NCBI GenBank assembly: GCA_951812925.1
Contig: OX638372.1
Coordinates: 85,829,058-85,893,057, forward strand
DNA length: 64,000 nucleotides
From: Calliopum simillimum
Lineage: Eukaryota; Arthropoda; Insecta; Diptera; Lauxaniidae
Reading direction: 5' to 3'
Positions 49,117 to 59,709 of the stretch are shown in pieces (positions within the stretch are counted from its first letter, which is position 1; every line of letters starts with the position of its first letter). The notes beneath the pieces are model-generated. The model searched no databases. It had not been told where the DNA came from and worked only from the letters and a program-made list of their open reading frames with translations. The translations under genes were made by a program, and so were the position numbers.

Positions 49117-49690
49117 CAGCAAACTGACTTCCGAAATGCTGTTGAAAATGCCCGCGAAACTCATGTGGTGTACTAAAACCCGGCGGTAAAAAGCCCCGCA
49201 AATACGCTGCTGCTGCCAGTGTTGTCATATGATGATGATGCGCTGCATTAAGCTGCCCGGCTGCATGTTCTGCATAACCGGCGGCTGCATAAAAATTCGC
49301 TGGATTAAAAACGGGCAATTGACAATGAGCGGCTGCAGCAGCAGCGGCGGCAGCTGCTGATAGCCGCGTTACATCTGGGGAAAGAGAACGGGCATCGCGT
49401 AGAGCGCCACTGCCACTGCCACCGCCATGTGATGAAGCAGGTGACATTGGTGGATTTTGGCAATCACTGGGTGTGGCAGCAGCGGGCGGTGAAGCGGTAG
49501 CATTACGTTGCTGTTGCTGAAGTTGTTGTTGTTGCTGCTGTTGTTGCTGCTGTTGTTGCTGCTGCTGATGATGTTGCTGCGTTAATTGTGCGGCCTGTTG
49601 ATAGCTAGCAGCAGCTGCAGCCGCTGAACCGACACCAAGACCGAGTATCTCTTGTATGGCAAAGGGGGTACGCATTTTTGTGGCTTGCAT
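49117..49690 (-). CDS. Vsx: Vsx-family homeobox protein, first coding exon
   Basis: First coding exon of a paired-like homeodomain transcription factor of the Vsx/Chx10 family, which in flies acts in visual-system and neural progenitors. The ATG at 49690 sits in an AAAATG context. An in-frame TAA lies upstream at 49733-49735 with no other ATG between, which fixes the start. The exon gives 191 codons plus one base. Residues 10-18 read FAIQEILGL, matching the eh1-type repressor motif FxIxxIL placed N-terminally in Vsx proteins (known to recruit Groucho corepressors). It continues with poly-Ala, a long Gln tract with His (about residues 40-62), Ser/Gly-rich sequence and another Ala run. The donor G|GTAAGT lies at 49117/49116, so the exon ends in phase 1. 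This matches the acceptor at 4540, giving a Glu codon across the junction. The 5' UTR and promoter were not located. The choice between Vsx1 and Vsx2 was not settled. Confidence 0.88.
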
Positions 49691-51500
49691 TTTACCGACG
49701 GCAATTGGATTGTTGCTGATAATAGTGATGGCTTAGAGTTTGGGGTTTTGGATGTTGTTGCTAAGCATTTTTTTGTAATGGGTCAACTGTTGATTTATAA
49801 TTCTTAAGTTGTTTAAAAGTTTTAAATTTTATTTCTTGATTCACTTGAGTTCTGTTTGGATTTTTTAGAACATTTTTGTTTGTTGATTTTTGTTCACTGT
49901 ATGGAATTATTTAGATTTTTTTGAAAAGTTAGAAGGATAACAAAGGTTGCGTTTGAATTGGTTTCCTAGTTCCATGGGTTCCTTAGCTGATTCGGGAATT
50001 TTTGGTGGTAAAAACTTTTAATATGCTTTTATGTCTTCCGTTTACGGTTTGAACTTTTTAAATTTTTATTAAAAATTGAAGCTAAAATTTTTTATAATAA
50101 TATTGCACTTAGTTAAAGTTGAAAATTTGTGATTTTCTTTTTATCAAAATCGAATTAAATGTTTTAAGGGGTTAATGCACTTTTTGAGCTGTCAAATTAA
50201 TGACACATTTTGCTTGTGTCGTTGACTGTGTGTTCATTTGTGTGGGTGCTGTCGACAGCTACTTCAAATATGAAAAAATATAAAAATTTACAATGATTTT
50301 TTATAGTCAAAAAATTTTTTTTTTTATTTCGTCATTTGGATTCACTTTATTTTTTTTTTTTGACTAAAGTTAATTAGGTTTCATGCGAACTATTGTTTCT
50401 AAAAGTTTTGTATCTTTTAAATGTTAGCGCGTTGTGTTTTTTCTTCTTTCCTTCAATGGCCAAACAACCCCCTTTAAAACTTTGTTTTTTTTTTTTTTTT
50501 CTTTACGTGTAGACCACAGCCGTAGTTCGTAACCGTGCGTTTGCCGTGCACCAAGTACCAAATTGAACTGAAACACAAATCTGCTGCTGCACGATATCCA
50601 ACTGCTGCAGCAAGCAGCAGCAGACGACAACGAAGATACTTTAACTCAAACCTTTGGGTATCTTATGGATACGTATGTGCGAATGCGCCATCTTTTTTCT
50701 GCTGCGCGACAGTAAATTTACGTTTGTTGGTGCAGGACAACTGCAGCATATGGCTATTTCGCTCATACGCACAAGAAAATTCCAATTTCAGGAGATATTC
50801 CAATAAGTACGCGTATCTTATAATTACTTTTGCAACATCACACGTATTTAGGATATTTTCTTACTGGAAAAGCAGCTATTTCAGTCTAACACACATACAA
50901 TGTGCTGTTAGATATTCCAATGCAACAACAACAGCTGGTTTTGTATACGAATACAGCGTGTATCTTTATATCTTATGGATGTGTGCGAGTGACAGCTCTC
51001 CAGCATGGCAGCTCAGCAATTCGTCCGTCCATCCATCCAGCTGCTGCTGTTTAGTTTCATTAATTTTTTTGTCTCGTTTTGACGCAATTTAATTGTACAA
51101 CGGCATACTGGATTTTTGGTTCGATGAAAATTAGTATCTTATAGATACTACGAGTAGTTTTTTAAGTAGCTACTGCGAAGATTTTGTGTATCTTTTGGTG
51201 TTGATTTTAGCTCTTTGTTAAAGTTTGTGGGTTTCGTTTTGCTTTTGTTGCCTATTTTAAAGTGTATCAGAAAATTGTAGCTTTATTTTTTTTTTTTTTT
51301 AATATTTTGTATCTTGTATCTGTTAGCGCTGAGCTGTATTTCTCTGTGCTTATGCGTGTTTGTTTGTCTGCTTCTCTTTTTGTCTGGCCCAATATCCCAG
51401 CGCTTACATTGAGGGCATGCAGACTTCATTTGAAACTTGTTAATTAAGCGTTTTTGTTGTTCTACACGCTGCCAATAATTAGTCAGTTTTATCGATTAGC
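49691..51500 (-). promoter_or_regulatory. Vsx upstream region / 5' UTR and likely promoter
   Basis: Sequence immediately 5' of the Vsx start codon. It lacks transposon signatures and differs from the rest of the window: CAG/CTG-rich pieces, TAATTA cores (for example near 50371 and 51440) and a dense cluster of GTATCTT sites (separate entry). A TCAGTT initiator-like match occurs on the minus strand near 50566, without a well-spaced downstream element, so no transcription start is called. A 185-codon open frame on the plus strand (50535-51092) crosses the region but has no family resemblance and is not called as a gene. Confidence 0.5.
50410..51321. promoter_or_regulatory. Cluster of GTATCTT sites upstream of Vsx
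   Basis: Exact GTATCTT starts at 50410, 50658, 50813, 50960, 51134, 51188 and 51309, and its reverse AAGATAC at 50633. That is eight in about 0.9 kb, where chance predicts roughly 0.1. Two copies extend to the near-palindrome GTATCTTATRGATAC (50658-50672 and 51134-51148), and a third, ATATCTTATGGAT, lies at 50968-50980. AGATATTCCAAT also occurs twice (near 50793 and 50908). Spacing is irregular, so this is not a tandem repeat. The binding protein is unknown to me. Confidence 0.55.
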
Positions 51501-52570
51501 TGTAGGGTGGCATTTTGTGTTGTTGTTTTTGTTTTTTTGAAGTTAACGGTAGCAATTCGTACGCTCTTTCACTCACACTCAATGATGGTGGCGCTGCATT
51601 CATTTTGTGTTGTGTTTTTTTAATGAATTGTAAACATACACCATTTTATAATTAACTTCTTGGTAATTATTGATGTTGTTTGTCTAATTAAAGTTATTTG
51701 CTTGACAACTTTTTTTTCTTATAAATTAAAGTTTTAAGGGATATTTTTGAATAAGTTAAATTTAAATTGTTGTTTTAAATTCAACTTGATATTTTTAAGC
51801 AAAGATCAATATTCAAGTAAACTTTCATAACTCTCAATAAATTTAGATAATCGAATAAAAAACAAAATGTTTTTATGATAACTAAAAAAAAGCCATAGTG
51901 TATTCGTAGCATTCAGTGGACCTTCATCATGCGTCGGGAAGATCTCGAGAATGCAAAATTATTGTGACTAATTGCCACCACTCTTCAGTTCTATTTTAGA
52001 AGAAAACTTGAAAACCAAAGGTTATAAACAAAGAGCAAATTAATCCAATCAACCAGTGTCAAAAGTAGTTTTTTGATAGGCAACATGGTTTGGCTTGACA
52101 AAAGGTTAAAAAGTGTCGCGAAAAGAAAACGCGATAAGTTCTATTTTGGATCAATCTAATATATACATACGTAGATATGCAATTAGTATATTATTCATTG
52201 CCATTACTTATATTCAATCAAATGCCTTCTTGTCCTTAAACTTACCTCTCAATGTGGATGAATTCGGCACCTGGCTAAATATTTATAAATTGAGCAATTT
52301 GAATCTTTCAAACTTTTAAATTCGGCGTAGTTCGGCATGACAAACCATACTGGATGAGCGTACATACTCATAGAACAGACTTAAAAAATAAAATCTTGCT
52401 TATTTTTTGCGAAAAGGCTTCTTTTTTTACAATGACTGAAGTGTTGTAATAACCAATCGCACTGAAATCAAGAAAACAAAAAATTATGTTATGTGATCTT
52501 TTCTAATCACGCCCATTTTTTTCAGTAGTATTCAGTTACTACTGAAATGATAAATACAAATTTTCAAGTT
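51501..52570. other. No feature recognised
   Basis: AT-rich sequence further upstream of Vsx. No gene or element end. Confidence 0.3.
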
Positions 52571-52571
52571 G

Positions 52572-52615
52572 ATATCGATACATCCAACGTAAAAGTTGGT
52601 AACTCAAGTCATCAT
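52572..52615. repeat. Half of the 63279 MITE
   Basis: ATCGATACATCCAACGTAAA followed by AGTTGGTAACTCAAG matches one terminal repeat of the element at 63279-63479; the partner end is absent. Confidence 0.6.
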
Positions 52616-52737
52616 ATAAAAAAATTATTAAAAAAAAAAAGTTTGAAAAAAATCACACGTATTTTTTGAACAATTCTAAGCATTTTATACCTAGTACACT
52701 TTGTTCGTAAGATGCCTTCCTCTTCAGTAAGCAAAGA

Positions 52738-54267
52738 CACGGTGGTTTTTAAAAAATTTTAACTTTTTGAAATACCACCCGCGATTTTTTTCAGGGATAA
52801 TGTTGGGGGACCCTTCTAGTATCTAAATCCGCAATCCGCGAAATCGAACGTCCAGCCGTTTTTTTTTTTCGACCTTTAAGTTTTTTTAACGATTTTTGAG
52901 TATATCTCGGTGTGTATATACATATTATGTACACATATATATGTATATACGTACATATATATACTTGTATATGTATGTATGTGTAATATATATATATGGA
53001 TATATATATACATGCATACATACATGCATATGAAAGGTATCGTTTCCGCACCATTTATTTTTTAAAAAAATCGGTTTTTTCGTATTTAAGAAAAACACAA
53101 ACAAAAACCGGAAACGAAAGTAGTCATTCCAGATGTGATTTTTTATTCTTAATCCGATTCCGGTATTAAAATTGCTCTATTACGTCTGGACTTTGAGATA
53201 TCCTTACATATGTGTTTAAAGAACACCATTTTTTTCCGATTTTTGAAGTTATATAACAAGATAAGGTAATATTATGCCGTAAAATCTGGTATGACAGTTA
53301 ATAGTCCAAGTTTTTTCCTTGAAAACTCAATCGAACCGATAACGATATCTTTTTTTTTGTCGGAGACGAATTTCGTCCGTACTGTATACAACCTCAAATA
53401 TAGCCGAAAACCAAGATTTTTCGCTTTAAGTTTCATGGTGTGATTTTAAAGTTAACATAACTCTGCAGAAAAATATTGCAGATAAACATTTGATAGCTCA
53501 ATTTAAAGCCAAAAGAAAGTACTAAATGTTTCTGGTAATAGAAATTCCCAAAAAAATTTTGTGTGTCCTGCATATAACATCCAATATAGCCAAAAATCGT
53601 GTTTTTGCACTTTTTCAACTTTTTAGGCAAAGATATCTCCGACAAAAAAAAAAAGATATCGTTATCGGTTTGATTGTGTTTTCAAGGAAAAAACTAGGGC
53701 TATTAACTGTCATACCAGATTTTACGGCATAATATTACCTTATCTTGTTATATAACTTCAAAAATCGGAAAAAAATGGTGTTCTTTAAACATATATGTAA
53801 GGATATCTCAAAGTCCAGACGTAATAGAGCAATTCTAATACCGGAATCGGATTAAGAATCAAAAATCACATCTGGAATGACTACTTTCGTTTCCGGTTTT
53901 TGTTTGTATTTTTCTTAAATACGAAAAAACCGATTTTTTTAAAAAATAAATGGTGCGGAAACGATACCTTTCATATGCATGTATGTATGTATGTATATAT
54001 ATATCCATATATATATATTACACATACATACATATACAAGTATATATATGTACGTATATACATATATATGTGTACATAATATGTATATACACACCGAGAT
54101 ATACTCAAAAATCGTTAAAAAAACTTAAAGGTCGAAAAAAAAAAAACGGCTGGACGTTCGATTTCGCGGATTGCGGATTTAGATACAAGAAGGGTCCCCC
54201 AACATTATCCCTGAAAAAAATCGCGGGTGGTATTTCAAAAAGTTAAAATTTTTTAAAAACCACCGTG
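52738..54267. mobile_element. 1.5-kb foldback: near-perfect palindrome
   Basis: Arms of 629 and 632 bp (52738-53366 and 53636-54267), nearly identical, around a 269-bp loop. Ends CACGGTGGTTTTTAAAAAAT, flanked by AAGA at 52734-52737 and 54268-54271 (possible 4-bp duplication). Arms include AT dinucleotide runs. The loop has a degenerate direct repeat around AATATAGCC. Non-coding; open frames inside are mirror images of each other. Confidence 0.85.
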
Positions 54268-54426
54268 AAGAGCTTTGCTCGCCGCGGGCGTTCAAAAGTC
54301 AAAAACTCTCATCTAGCGACCGAATCCCATCTTCAGTCATACATCACTTTAAAGCTTATAAATTAGTACTTTAAAAAAAATTTAAGGGGGTTTTTTAAAA
54401 AAAATTCAAAAGTATTTTTAGGCATA

Positions 54427-55428
54427 GGGGAGGGGGGGCTACTGTGGACAATTTTTATATAATTACAAAATTATATATGTAAATATATCATTTTTGTAAT
54501 AAAGTAATTTTTAGCGATTACTTATACCTCTTGCCTTCATAATTGCATCAATACTTATGATTTTTTATTTTCATAAATGCACTATTTAATTGTTTTAAAA
54601 AGTGCTTTCATTTGTCCACACTAGCCCCGTAACCATTGATTTAACTGGGGGCTAATGTGGACACCATAAGAAACTTGATAAATCATACAAAAACGTTAAG
54701 AAAGTGTTCAGATACATGTTTATTCAAGAAAATAATGATGTTATACAAATAATAATACAAATAAAAAATTAACTGCTATCCCATGTTGTATTTGGAGAAA
54801 TTTATATCAAACTTCATATAACTTGCTGATCGCGATGTTTCCGACAGTTGTTGTGGTTGTGGCAGCTTTGCTACTATTTCATTTCGGTAAATTTCGCTGG
54901 TATCCGGTAAATCGGGATAAATGAATCTGTCGTTCTTTCTTTTTAATAACGTACTTTCTTGGAACGGCTTTTAGAAATGGTCTGACGATTTCTGGAGTCA
55001 TTTCAGCTGCTGCGGACATGTCCACACTAGCCCCATTGCAGTTGTCCACACTAGCCCCTTCATGTCTTTTTAAACAAAAATATTTTTTTTTTTAATCTTA
55101 CGGTAAAGTTCTTCAAAAATAATTTCAATGGTTTAAATAAACACTATTTTAAGTTGTATTTTCTATTAACACTACGGCCGAAGAATAATAAGTTCAAAAG
55201 TCTCACTGAAATTACGAAACAACAAAAAAATTACTTTTTGTTGCGTAAAACACGTTCGGTCACGTTATCATGGAAAGCTGAACTGTCAACAAATGAATTT
55301 TTTTTTGGTGGTGCAGAGTGCAAATACCAACTTGAAAAATATAAAACAGAAACAAAAAATTCAAAACGGCGCGAGAATTTGAATTTGTCCACACTAGCCC
55401 CCAGTCCACACTAGCCCCCCCCCTCCCC
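54427..55428. mobile_element. Pogo-like element with GGGGCTAGTGTGGACA repeats
   Basis: 1002 bp flanked by TA (54425-54426 and 55429-55430). Ends GGGGAGGGGGGGCTA(C/G)TGTG. The motif GTCCACACTAGCCCC recurs inside in both orientations (near 54614, 54647, 55018, 55040 and 55385). Minus strand near 54850-55020 shows EMTPEIVRPFLKAVPRK, like the tail of pogo/DDE_1 transposases. Confidence 0.8.
54840..55025 (-). pseudogene. Possible pogo-type transposase C-terminal remnant
   Basis: Minus-strand reading SAAAEMTPEIVRPFLKAVPR, then KKKERQIHLSRFTGYQRNLP with stops. The TPE-xx-RPFPKAxPRK pattern is familiar from the C-termini of insect DDE_1 (pogo/jerky-like) transposases. No catalytic residues left. Confidence 0.4.
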
Positions 55429-55792
55429 TAAAAAATTTTTTCCATTAAGTAACATTTTTTTGGAAAAAGAAAACTTAAAAATGAATGGGATGGGAATGGG
55501 AATGGGAATGAATTATAAACTTTGGTGTAAACTTTACACTGTAAAGTACAAATTTAAAAAAAAAAAACCCTTTTCTTGAAAATTACTAAAAACGACAATT
55601 TCAACACCTTGTATTTTAACAACAAATAGTACTAGGTCGAAATCCGTCCGGATTATTGTTCTTGCACACTGGAACTACCATACAGCCAAATTTGATCGAA
55701 ATCGGAGACAAAAAAATTTAAACCTGGTACACTTGGCGTGTTTGACGCCCGTTTTTACTTCTTTTGATGTGCAGACAGTAACTGAAAAAGGC

Positions 55793-57157
55793 AGGTGCAT
55801 AAAGTGAGCTATGCAGGTGTGACGAATTTCGATGTTTTTTGGTTGGGAATTTCGAGCTATTTTCGAGCTTTTCAACAGTAATTTCGAGCTATCTGGGAAA
55901 TTTTCCATTTTCCGGAAAAGCGGAAAAATTGTTCTGCATAGCTAAGTTTATTTTTTCAGCCAGGCGAATCTACGGGAAAAGTTAGAGATGAAATCTTTTA
56001 ACGCAGGAATTTTGAGCTAAAAGCATTTTCCGGAAAACTCGCAATTTTTCCGGAAAATCCCAGAAAACTTTTTTTATGGCTAACTTTATTTTTTTCAGCC
56101 AGATGAATCCGCGGGAATAGTAAGCGATGAAATCTTTTAACGCAGGAATTTCGAGCTACTTTCGAGCTGACTTTGAATGATGTGTTTTCCTTAAATTTTC
56201 CCGGAAAATCCCAAAAAATTTGAAAAAATTATTTTTTTTCCCTATGTTACGTCCGCAAATTATCCGGAATTAATCCCCATTTACGAAATATGGATTATAT
56301 CCGAAAGTTTTTCGCGGATCAGCCAATAATATATCCAACACCTAGTTTGGTAGCCATAGTAATTTTACATAAGAGTAGGGGTAAGTAGGCGACCTGCGGC
56401 CGCAGCTCAGAATTTAAAACTCCCAAAAATCCAACACCGGCATCGCGGCGGCCTTCGGCCGCGGATCAGTTGGTAGTATATCCAATAGTTTGCGAACATA
56501 ACACCCATTTACGAAATGGGGATTATGTCCGTATGGATTATGTCATGGCACCACCATAAACAAATATTTTTTGGGATTTTCCGAGAAAGTTTGGGGTTTT
56601 CCGGAAAACACTTTTCGTTTTTGATGAGCTCGAAACTAGCTCGAAATTCGTGTGTCAAATGATATGATCGCCAAATATTCTCATGGGTTCGTCGGGCTGA
56701 AAAAATAAAGCAAGCCCTTAAAAAATTTTTTGGGATTTTCCGGGGAAATTTAAGGAAAGCACTTCATTCAAGGTCAGCTCGAAAGTAGCTCGAAATTCAT
56801 GCGGTAAAAGATTTCACCGCTTACTATTCCCGCGGATGCGTCTGGCTGAAAAAAATAAAGTTAGCCATAAAAAAAGTTTTTTGGGATTTTCCGGGAAAAT
56901 TGGGAGTTTTCCGGAAAATGCTTTTAGCCCAAAATTAGCTCGAAAGTAGCTCGAAATTCCTTCGTTAAAAGATTTCATCGCAAACTCTTCCTGCGGATAC
57001 GTCTTGCTGAAAAAATAAACAGAACAATTTTTCCGCTTTTCCGGAAAAATTTCTCAGACAGCTCGAAGTTACTGTTGAAAAGCTCGAAAATAGCTCGAAA
57101 CTCCCAACCAAAAAACATCGAACTTCGTCACACCTGCATAGCTCACTTTATGGACCT
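55793..57157. mobile_element. Mutator-like foldback with 9-bp target duplication
   Basis: 1365 bp. Ends AGGTGCATAAAGTGAGCTAT / AGGTCCATAAAGTGAGCTAT, arms of about 450-590 bp with indels, flanked by GAAAAAGGC at 55784-55792 and 57158-57166. Each arm is built from about three modules of roughly 140 bp, with AGCTCGAAAnTAGCTCGAAA, GATGAAATCTTTTAACGC and TTTTCCGGAAAA. The centre (56250-56560) has GC-rich hairpins (CTGCGGCCGCAG) and direct repeats. Long ends plus a 9-bp duplication suggest the Mutator superfamily. Confidence 0.8.
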
Positions 57158-57166
57158 GAAAAAGGC

Positions 57167-57858
57167 TATAAAAACGAACTGAAATGTCAAATCTTAATTT
57201 TGGCACTAAATGGAAATGTTTCTTCAGCTAAACGTAAGTTTGGATATAAGTAGTTGAAGGTTAAAAAGAATTGAACAATTTTTCTATACCGTGTCCACAT
57301 TTACTGGAAATACTCTACTTATATGATAAGATGATTGTTAAAACCTCCATATTTTTCATTACGCTTATATGAAACATCGATTGATGTGTACATTAATTAG
57401 GTTGTTTTTTTTTTTTTTCGTTTTCGGTCATATTAGCGGTTGTCTTAGTACCGTATTTACCTATATATGATTCGGGCAATGAAAGCGTTTTTGTATTTTC
57501 CAATGCAAGCTGGTATTTCAATAATATTAATGTGAATAAACTGTTAAAATTTTAGTTTTCAAATATTCGTAGAAAAACTTGATTTTATTTTTAATTTATA
57601 ATTAACTTTAAATTAGTCGCATAAAATAACAGCGATTAACTTATCTGCTGTTTGTTCTAATTTTTTTTTTTTTTACTTTTTGAAGTGCAAATTTTTTGTT
57701 CAATTAACTTGTTAACGATTATCAAATTATGTGTAATTAACGTTTTTAGTGGTTTATTTAATGTTGAAATGAGATGTTCAGAATTACGAATAATTTGGGT
57801 ATTGTGGTTTGTATGCAAAATAAACATTTAAGTGTGTGTATGTATTAGTATGTCTATG
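57167..57858. other. No feature recognised
   Basis: AT-rich with poly-T runs near 57405 and 57660. 55431-55783 is also empty, apart from a short GGGAAT microsatellite near 55490. Confidence 0.3.
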
Positions 57859-58549
57859 CCCAAGGGGAAGAGAAGTGCTTCAAAAACCCTTCTGAAGTGC
57901 ATCCTTTTCACCAATAAGCGCTTCCGCTCCGTAAGAACAATACTTTCTTTTTAACATTGCATGTCATAGGATGTAAGCGAGCAAAAGCTTACCGCAGCCT
58001 TACCAAAAAAGAGTTTTTAAAGCGCTTATTTGTAATGCTGCGGTAAGCGTTTTTTCAATAAAATTAAAAAAAAGAAAAAAAAAAAAGAAAAAAAAAAAAA
58101 AAACTGCCCGCGCCAGGATTTGAATCCACGACCCTCCGCGTGCGAGATATTTTTTTCTTACATTTACCAACCCTTTAGACCGCTCCACCAACGCCCGATG
58201 ATACGAAGAGGTATTAAATTTGTATATTAAACAAATGTTGTCCTGCAGCATTACATATAATCATTGTGCAATCAGTTTCAATTCAAGTAAGCAAAAGTAA
58301 ATAAAAATGAAAAATTAAAATAGAAAAGTGAAATAAAATAGGTTGAATAAAAAATATTTCAATAAAAAAAAAAATAATGCTAAAACAAATAAAAAAACGG
58401 AAAAAAAAATCACCCGGGCTGGGTTCGAACTCACGTTGTTCTTACTGCAGCCTTATAAAAAATCATTGTGATAGTGCTTCTGAATTTCTATGGGGACAAG
58501 CACTTTTGAAGTGCTTGGATCAGAAGCGCTAGAAATTTTTCCTCTTGGG
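57859..58549. mobile_element. Composite element with tRNA-like cassette (CCCAAG ends)
   Basis: Left end CCCAAGGGGAAGAGAAGTGC, right end (reversed) CCCAAGAGGAAAAATTTC. Both halves contain GAAGTGCTT/AGCGCTT hairpin phrases. A tRNA-like cassette on the minus strand occupies 58105-58200, and another B-box-like GGGTTCGAACTC is near 58428. Related sequence runs at 62792-63660 and about 25920-26600. Confidence 0.5.
58105..58200 (-). repeat. tRNA-like cassette 4 (Leu-type resemblance)
   Basis: Minus strand: GGCGTTGGTGGAGCGGTCTA, close to the type II tRNA A-box region (TGGCCGAGnGGTCTAAGGC of tRNA-Leu), then an expanded middle and GGATTCAAATCC as B-box. Stems do not close well, so no functional tRNA is called. 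Confidence 0.5.
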
Positions 58550-58900
58550 TGTACACGAGTTTTTAGTGTGAGGGAAAAATGCATTATTATGAATGTATAT
58601 ATTATTATATTTATATAGTTTTTCAATATTAAAATGAGATCATTAATTAAAATGCAATGAATGATTATTCTATACAGCTTAAATATTACATTTATTTAAT
58701 TTTTTTTTTTTTTTTTTAATTCAGCATCAAATTACGTTATTTGATTTAGATACTTATTTTTTATATTTATATATTTATTATCCTCTCTTGTATAAGCGTA
58801 AGTTCGGTTATTGTGGGCAGGGAATTTAATTTTTAAAAGGTTCTATCATGTTTCTAAGATTTATAGTTTAAGAAAATATATAAAAGCTTAAAAAAATCCT

Positions 58901-59034
58901 GGGGTTGAATCGCCGCCTCAGTGAACGTACTACTCGTGACGTAAAATCATGTTCTTAGTAATACGAAATACATAAAAAAAACACATGATTTTATGTCACG
59001 AGTTGTACGTTCACGGATGCGTCGATTCGACCCC
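58901..59034. repeat. 134-bp hairpin
   Basis: Arms of about 52 bp (GGGGTTGAATCGCCGCCTCA at left, its reverse with mismatches at right; shared GTGAACGTAC and AAAATCATG) around a short A-rich loop. 58550-58900 and 59035-59167 are otherwise empty. Confidence 0.65.
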
Positions 59035-59167
59035 TATTTATTTTTTTCAAACACGCTTAACTTATGTAAGTATGTGGGTAAATATTTTCTGCATGTCGGA
59101 CGTTTCATTAGTTTGCTTCTTTTGAAAGTTTTGCAAAGGATCTAGTGAAACATTTCGCAAAGGTGTA

Positions 59168-59709
59168 GAGTAGAACGGGGTAATGTCGTGCACTGGCTGT
59201 TTTAGCCCAAAGAATTGAATGATTTACCAACTGTTTGTAAGGTAGGGATCTGCTGACCTACTGAGCTTATGCATATAATACTAGCAATTTTCACCAGTTC
59301 GTCTCTACAGAGTAACCTTTTTTTCAAAACGCACGCTTTCGGGACGATATAAGTGTTTTTTCATCGGGTCAGATAATTTTCCTTGCGGGAAAATATACCA
59401 GGTAAGTGTTTTCTGAAACGAAATATCCTGCCAAAGAAAACAAGTATCTATTTGGTTTTCGAAAAAAATGTTGGGCTTCACCGACATTTTGGTACCTTTA
59501 CTATACTCGGAAAAGAATGCACGACATTACCCCACAAATTTTGAGGGGGGTAATGTCGTGCACAATTTCTTGCTACACAAATGTTGTAACACATGGATGT
59601 AACCAACGAAATTATCTTTCGATCGGATGCTTACTCGTCGCATTCGCTTGAGATGTACGGCTTTACGAGCATGTCAAAGTTGAGTGCACGACATTGCCTC
59701 GTTCTACTC
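59168..59709. mobile_element. TA-flanked element with GGGTAATGTCGTGCAC repeats
   Basis: 542 bp flanked by TA (59166-59167 and 59710-59711). Ends GAGTAGAACGGGGTAATGTC with few mismatches. Internal copies GGGTAATGTCGTGCAC (59547) and GCACGACATTACCCC (59519). Non-coding. Same layout as the pogo-like element at 54427. Confidence 0.78.

Noticed and set aside
50560..50572. TCAGTT initiator on the minus strand as Vsx transcription start
   Set aside because: No TATA box or downstream promoter element at the right spacing; a single short match in 1.8 kb is not enough.
50535..51092. 185-codon open frame on the plus strand upstream of Vsx
   Set aside because: No resemblance to any family, antisense to the Vsx promoter region, residue content follows the repeated GTATCTT and CAG text; more likely chance.
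52791..54246. Two mirror open frames starting MVRKRYLSYACMYAC
   Set aside because: Both lie in the arms of the palindrome and are translations of AT dinucleotide runs.
55910..57060. TTCCGGAA copies as a STAT or Ets site cluster
   Set aside because: They are part of the internal modules of the Mutator-like foldback and repeat with it; no reason to assume regulatory function.
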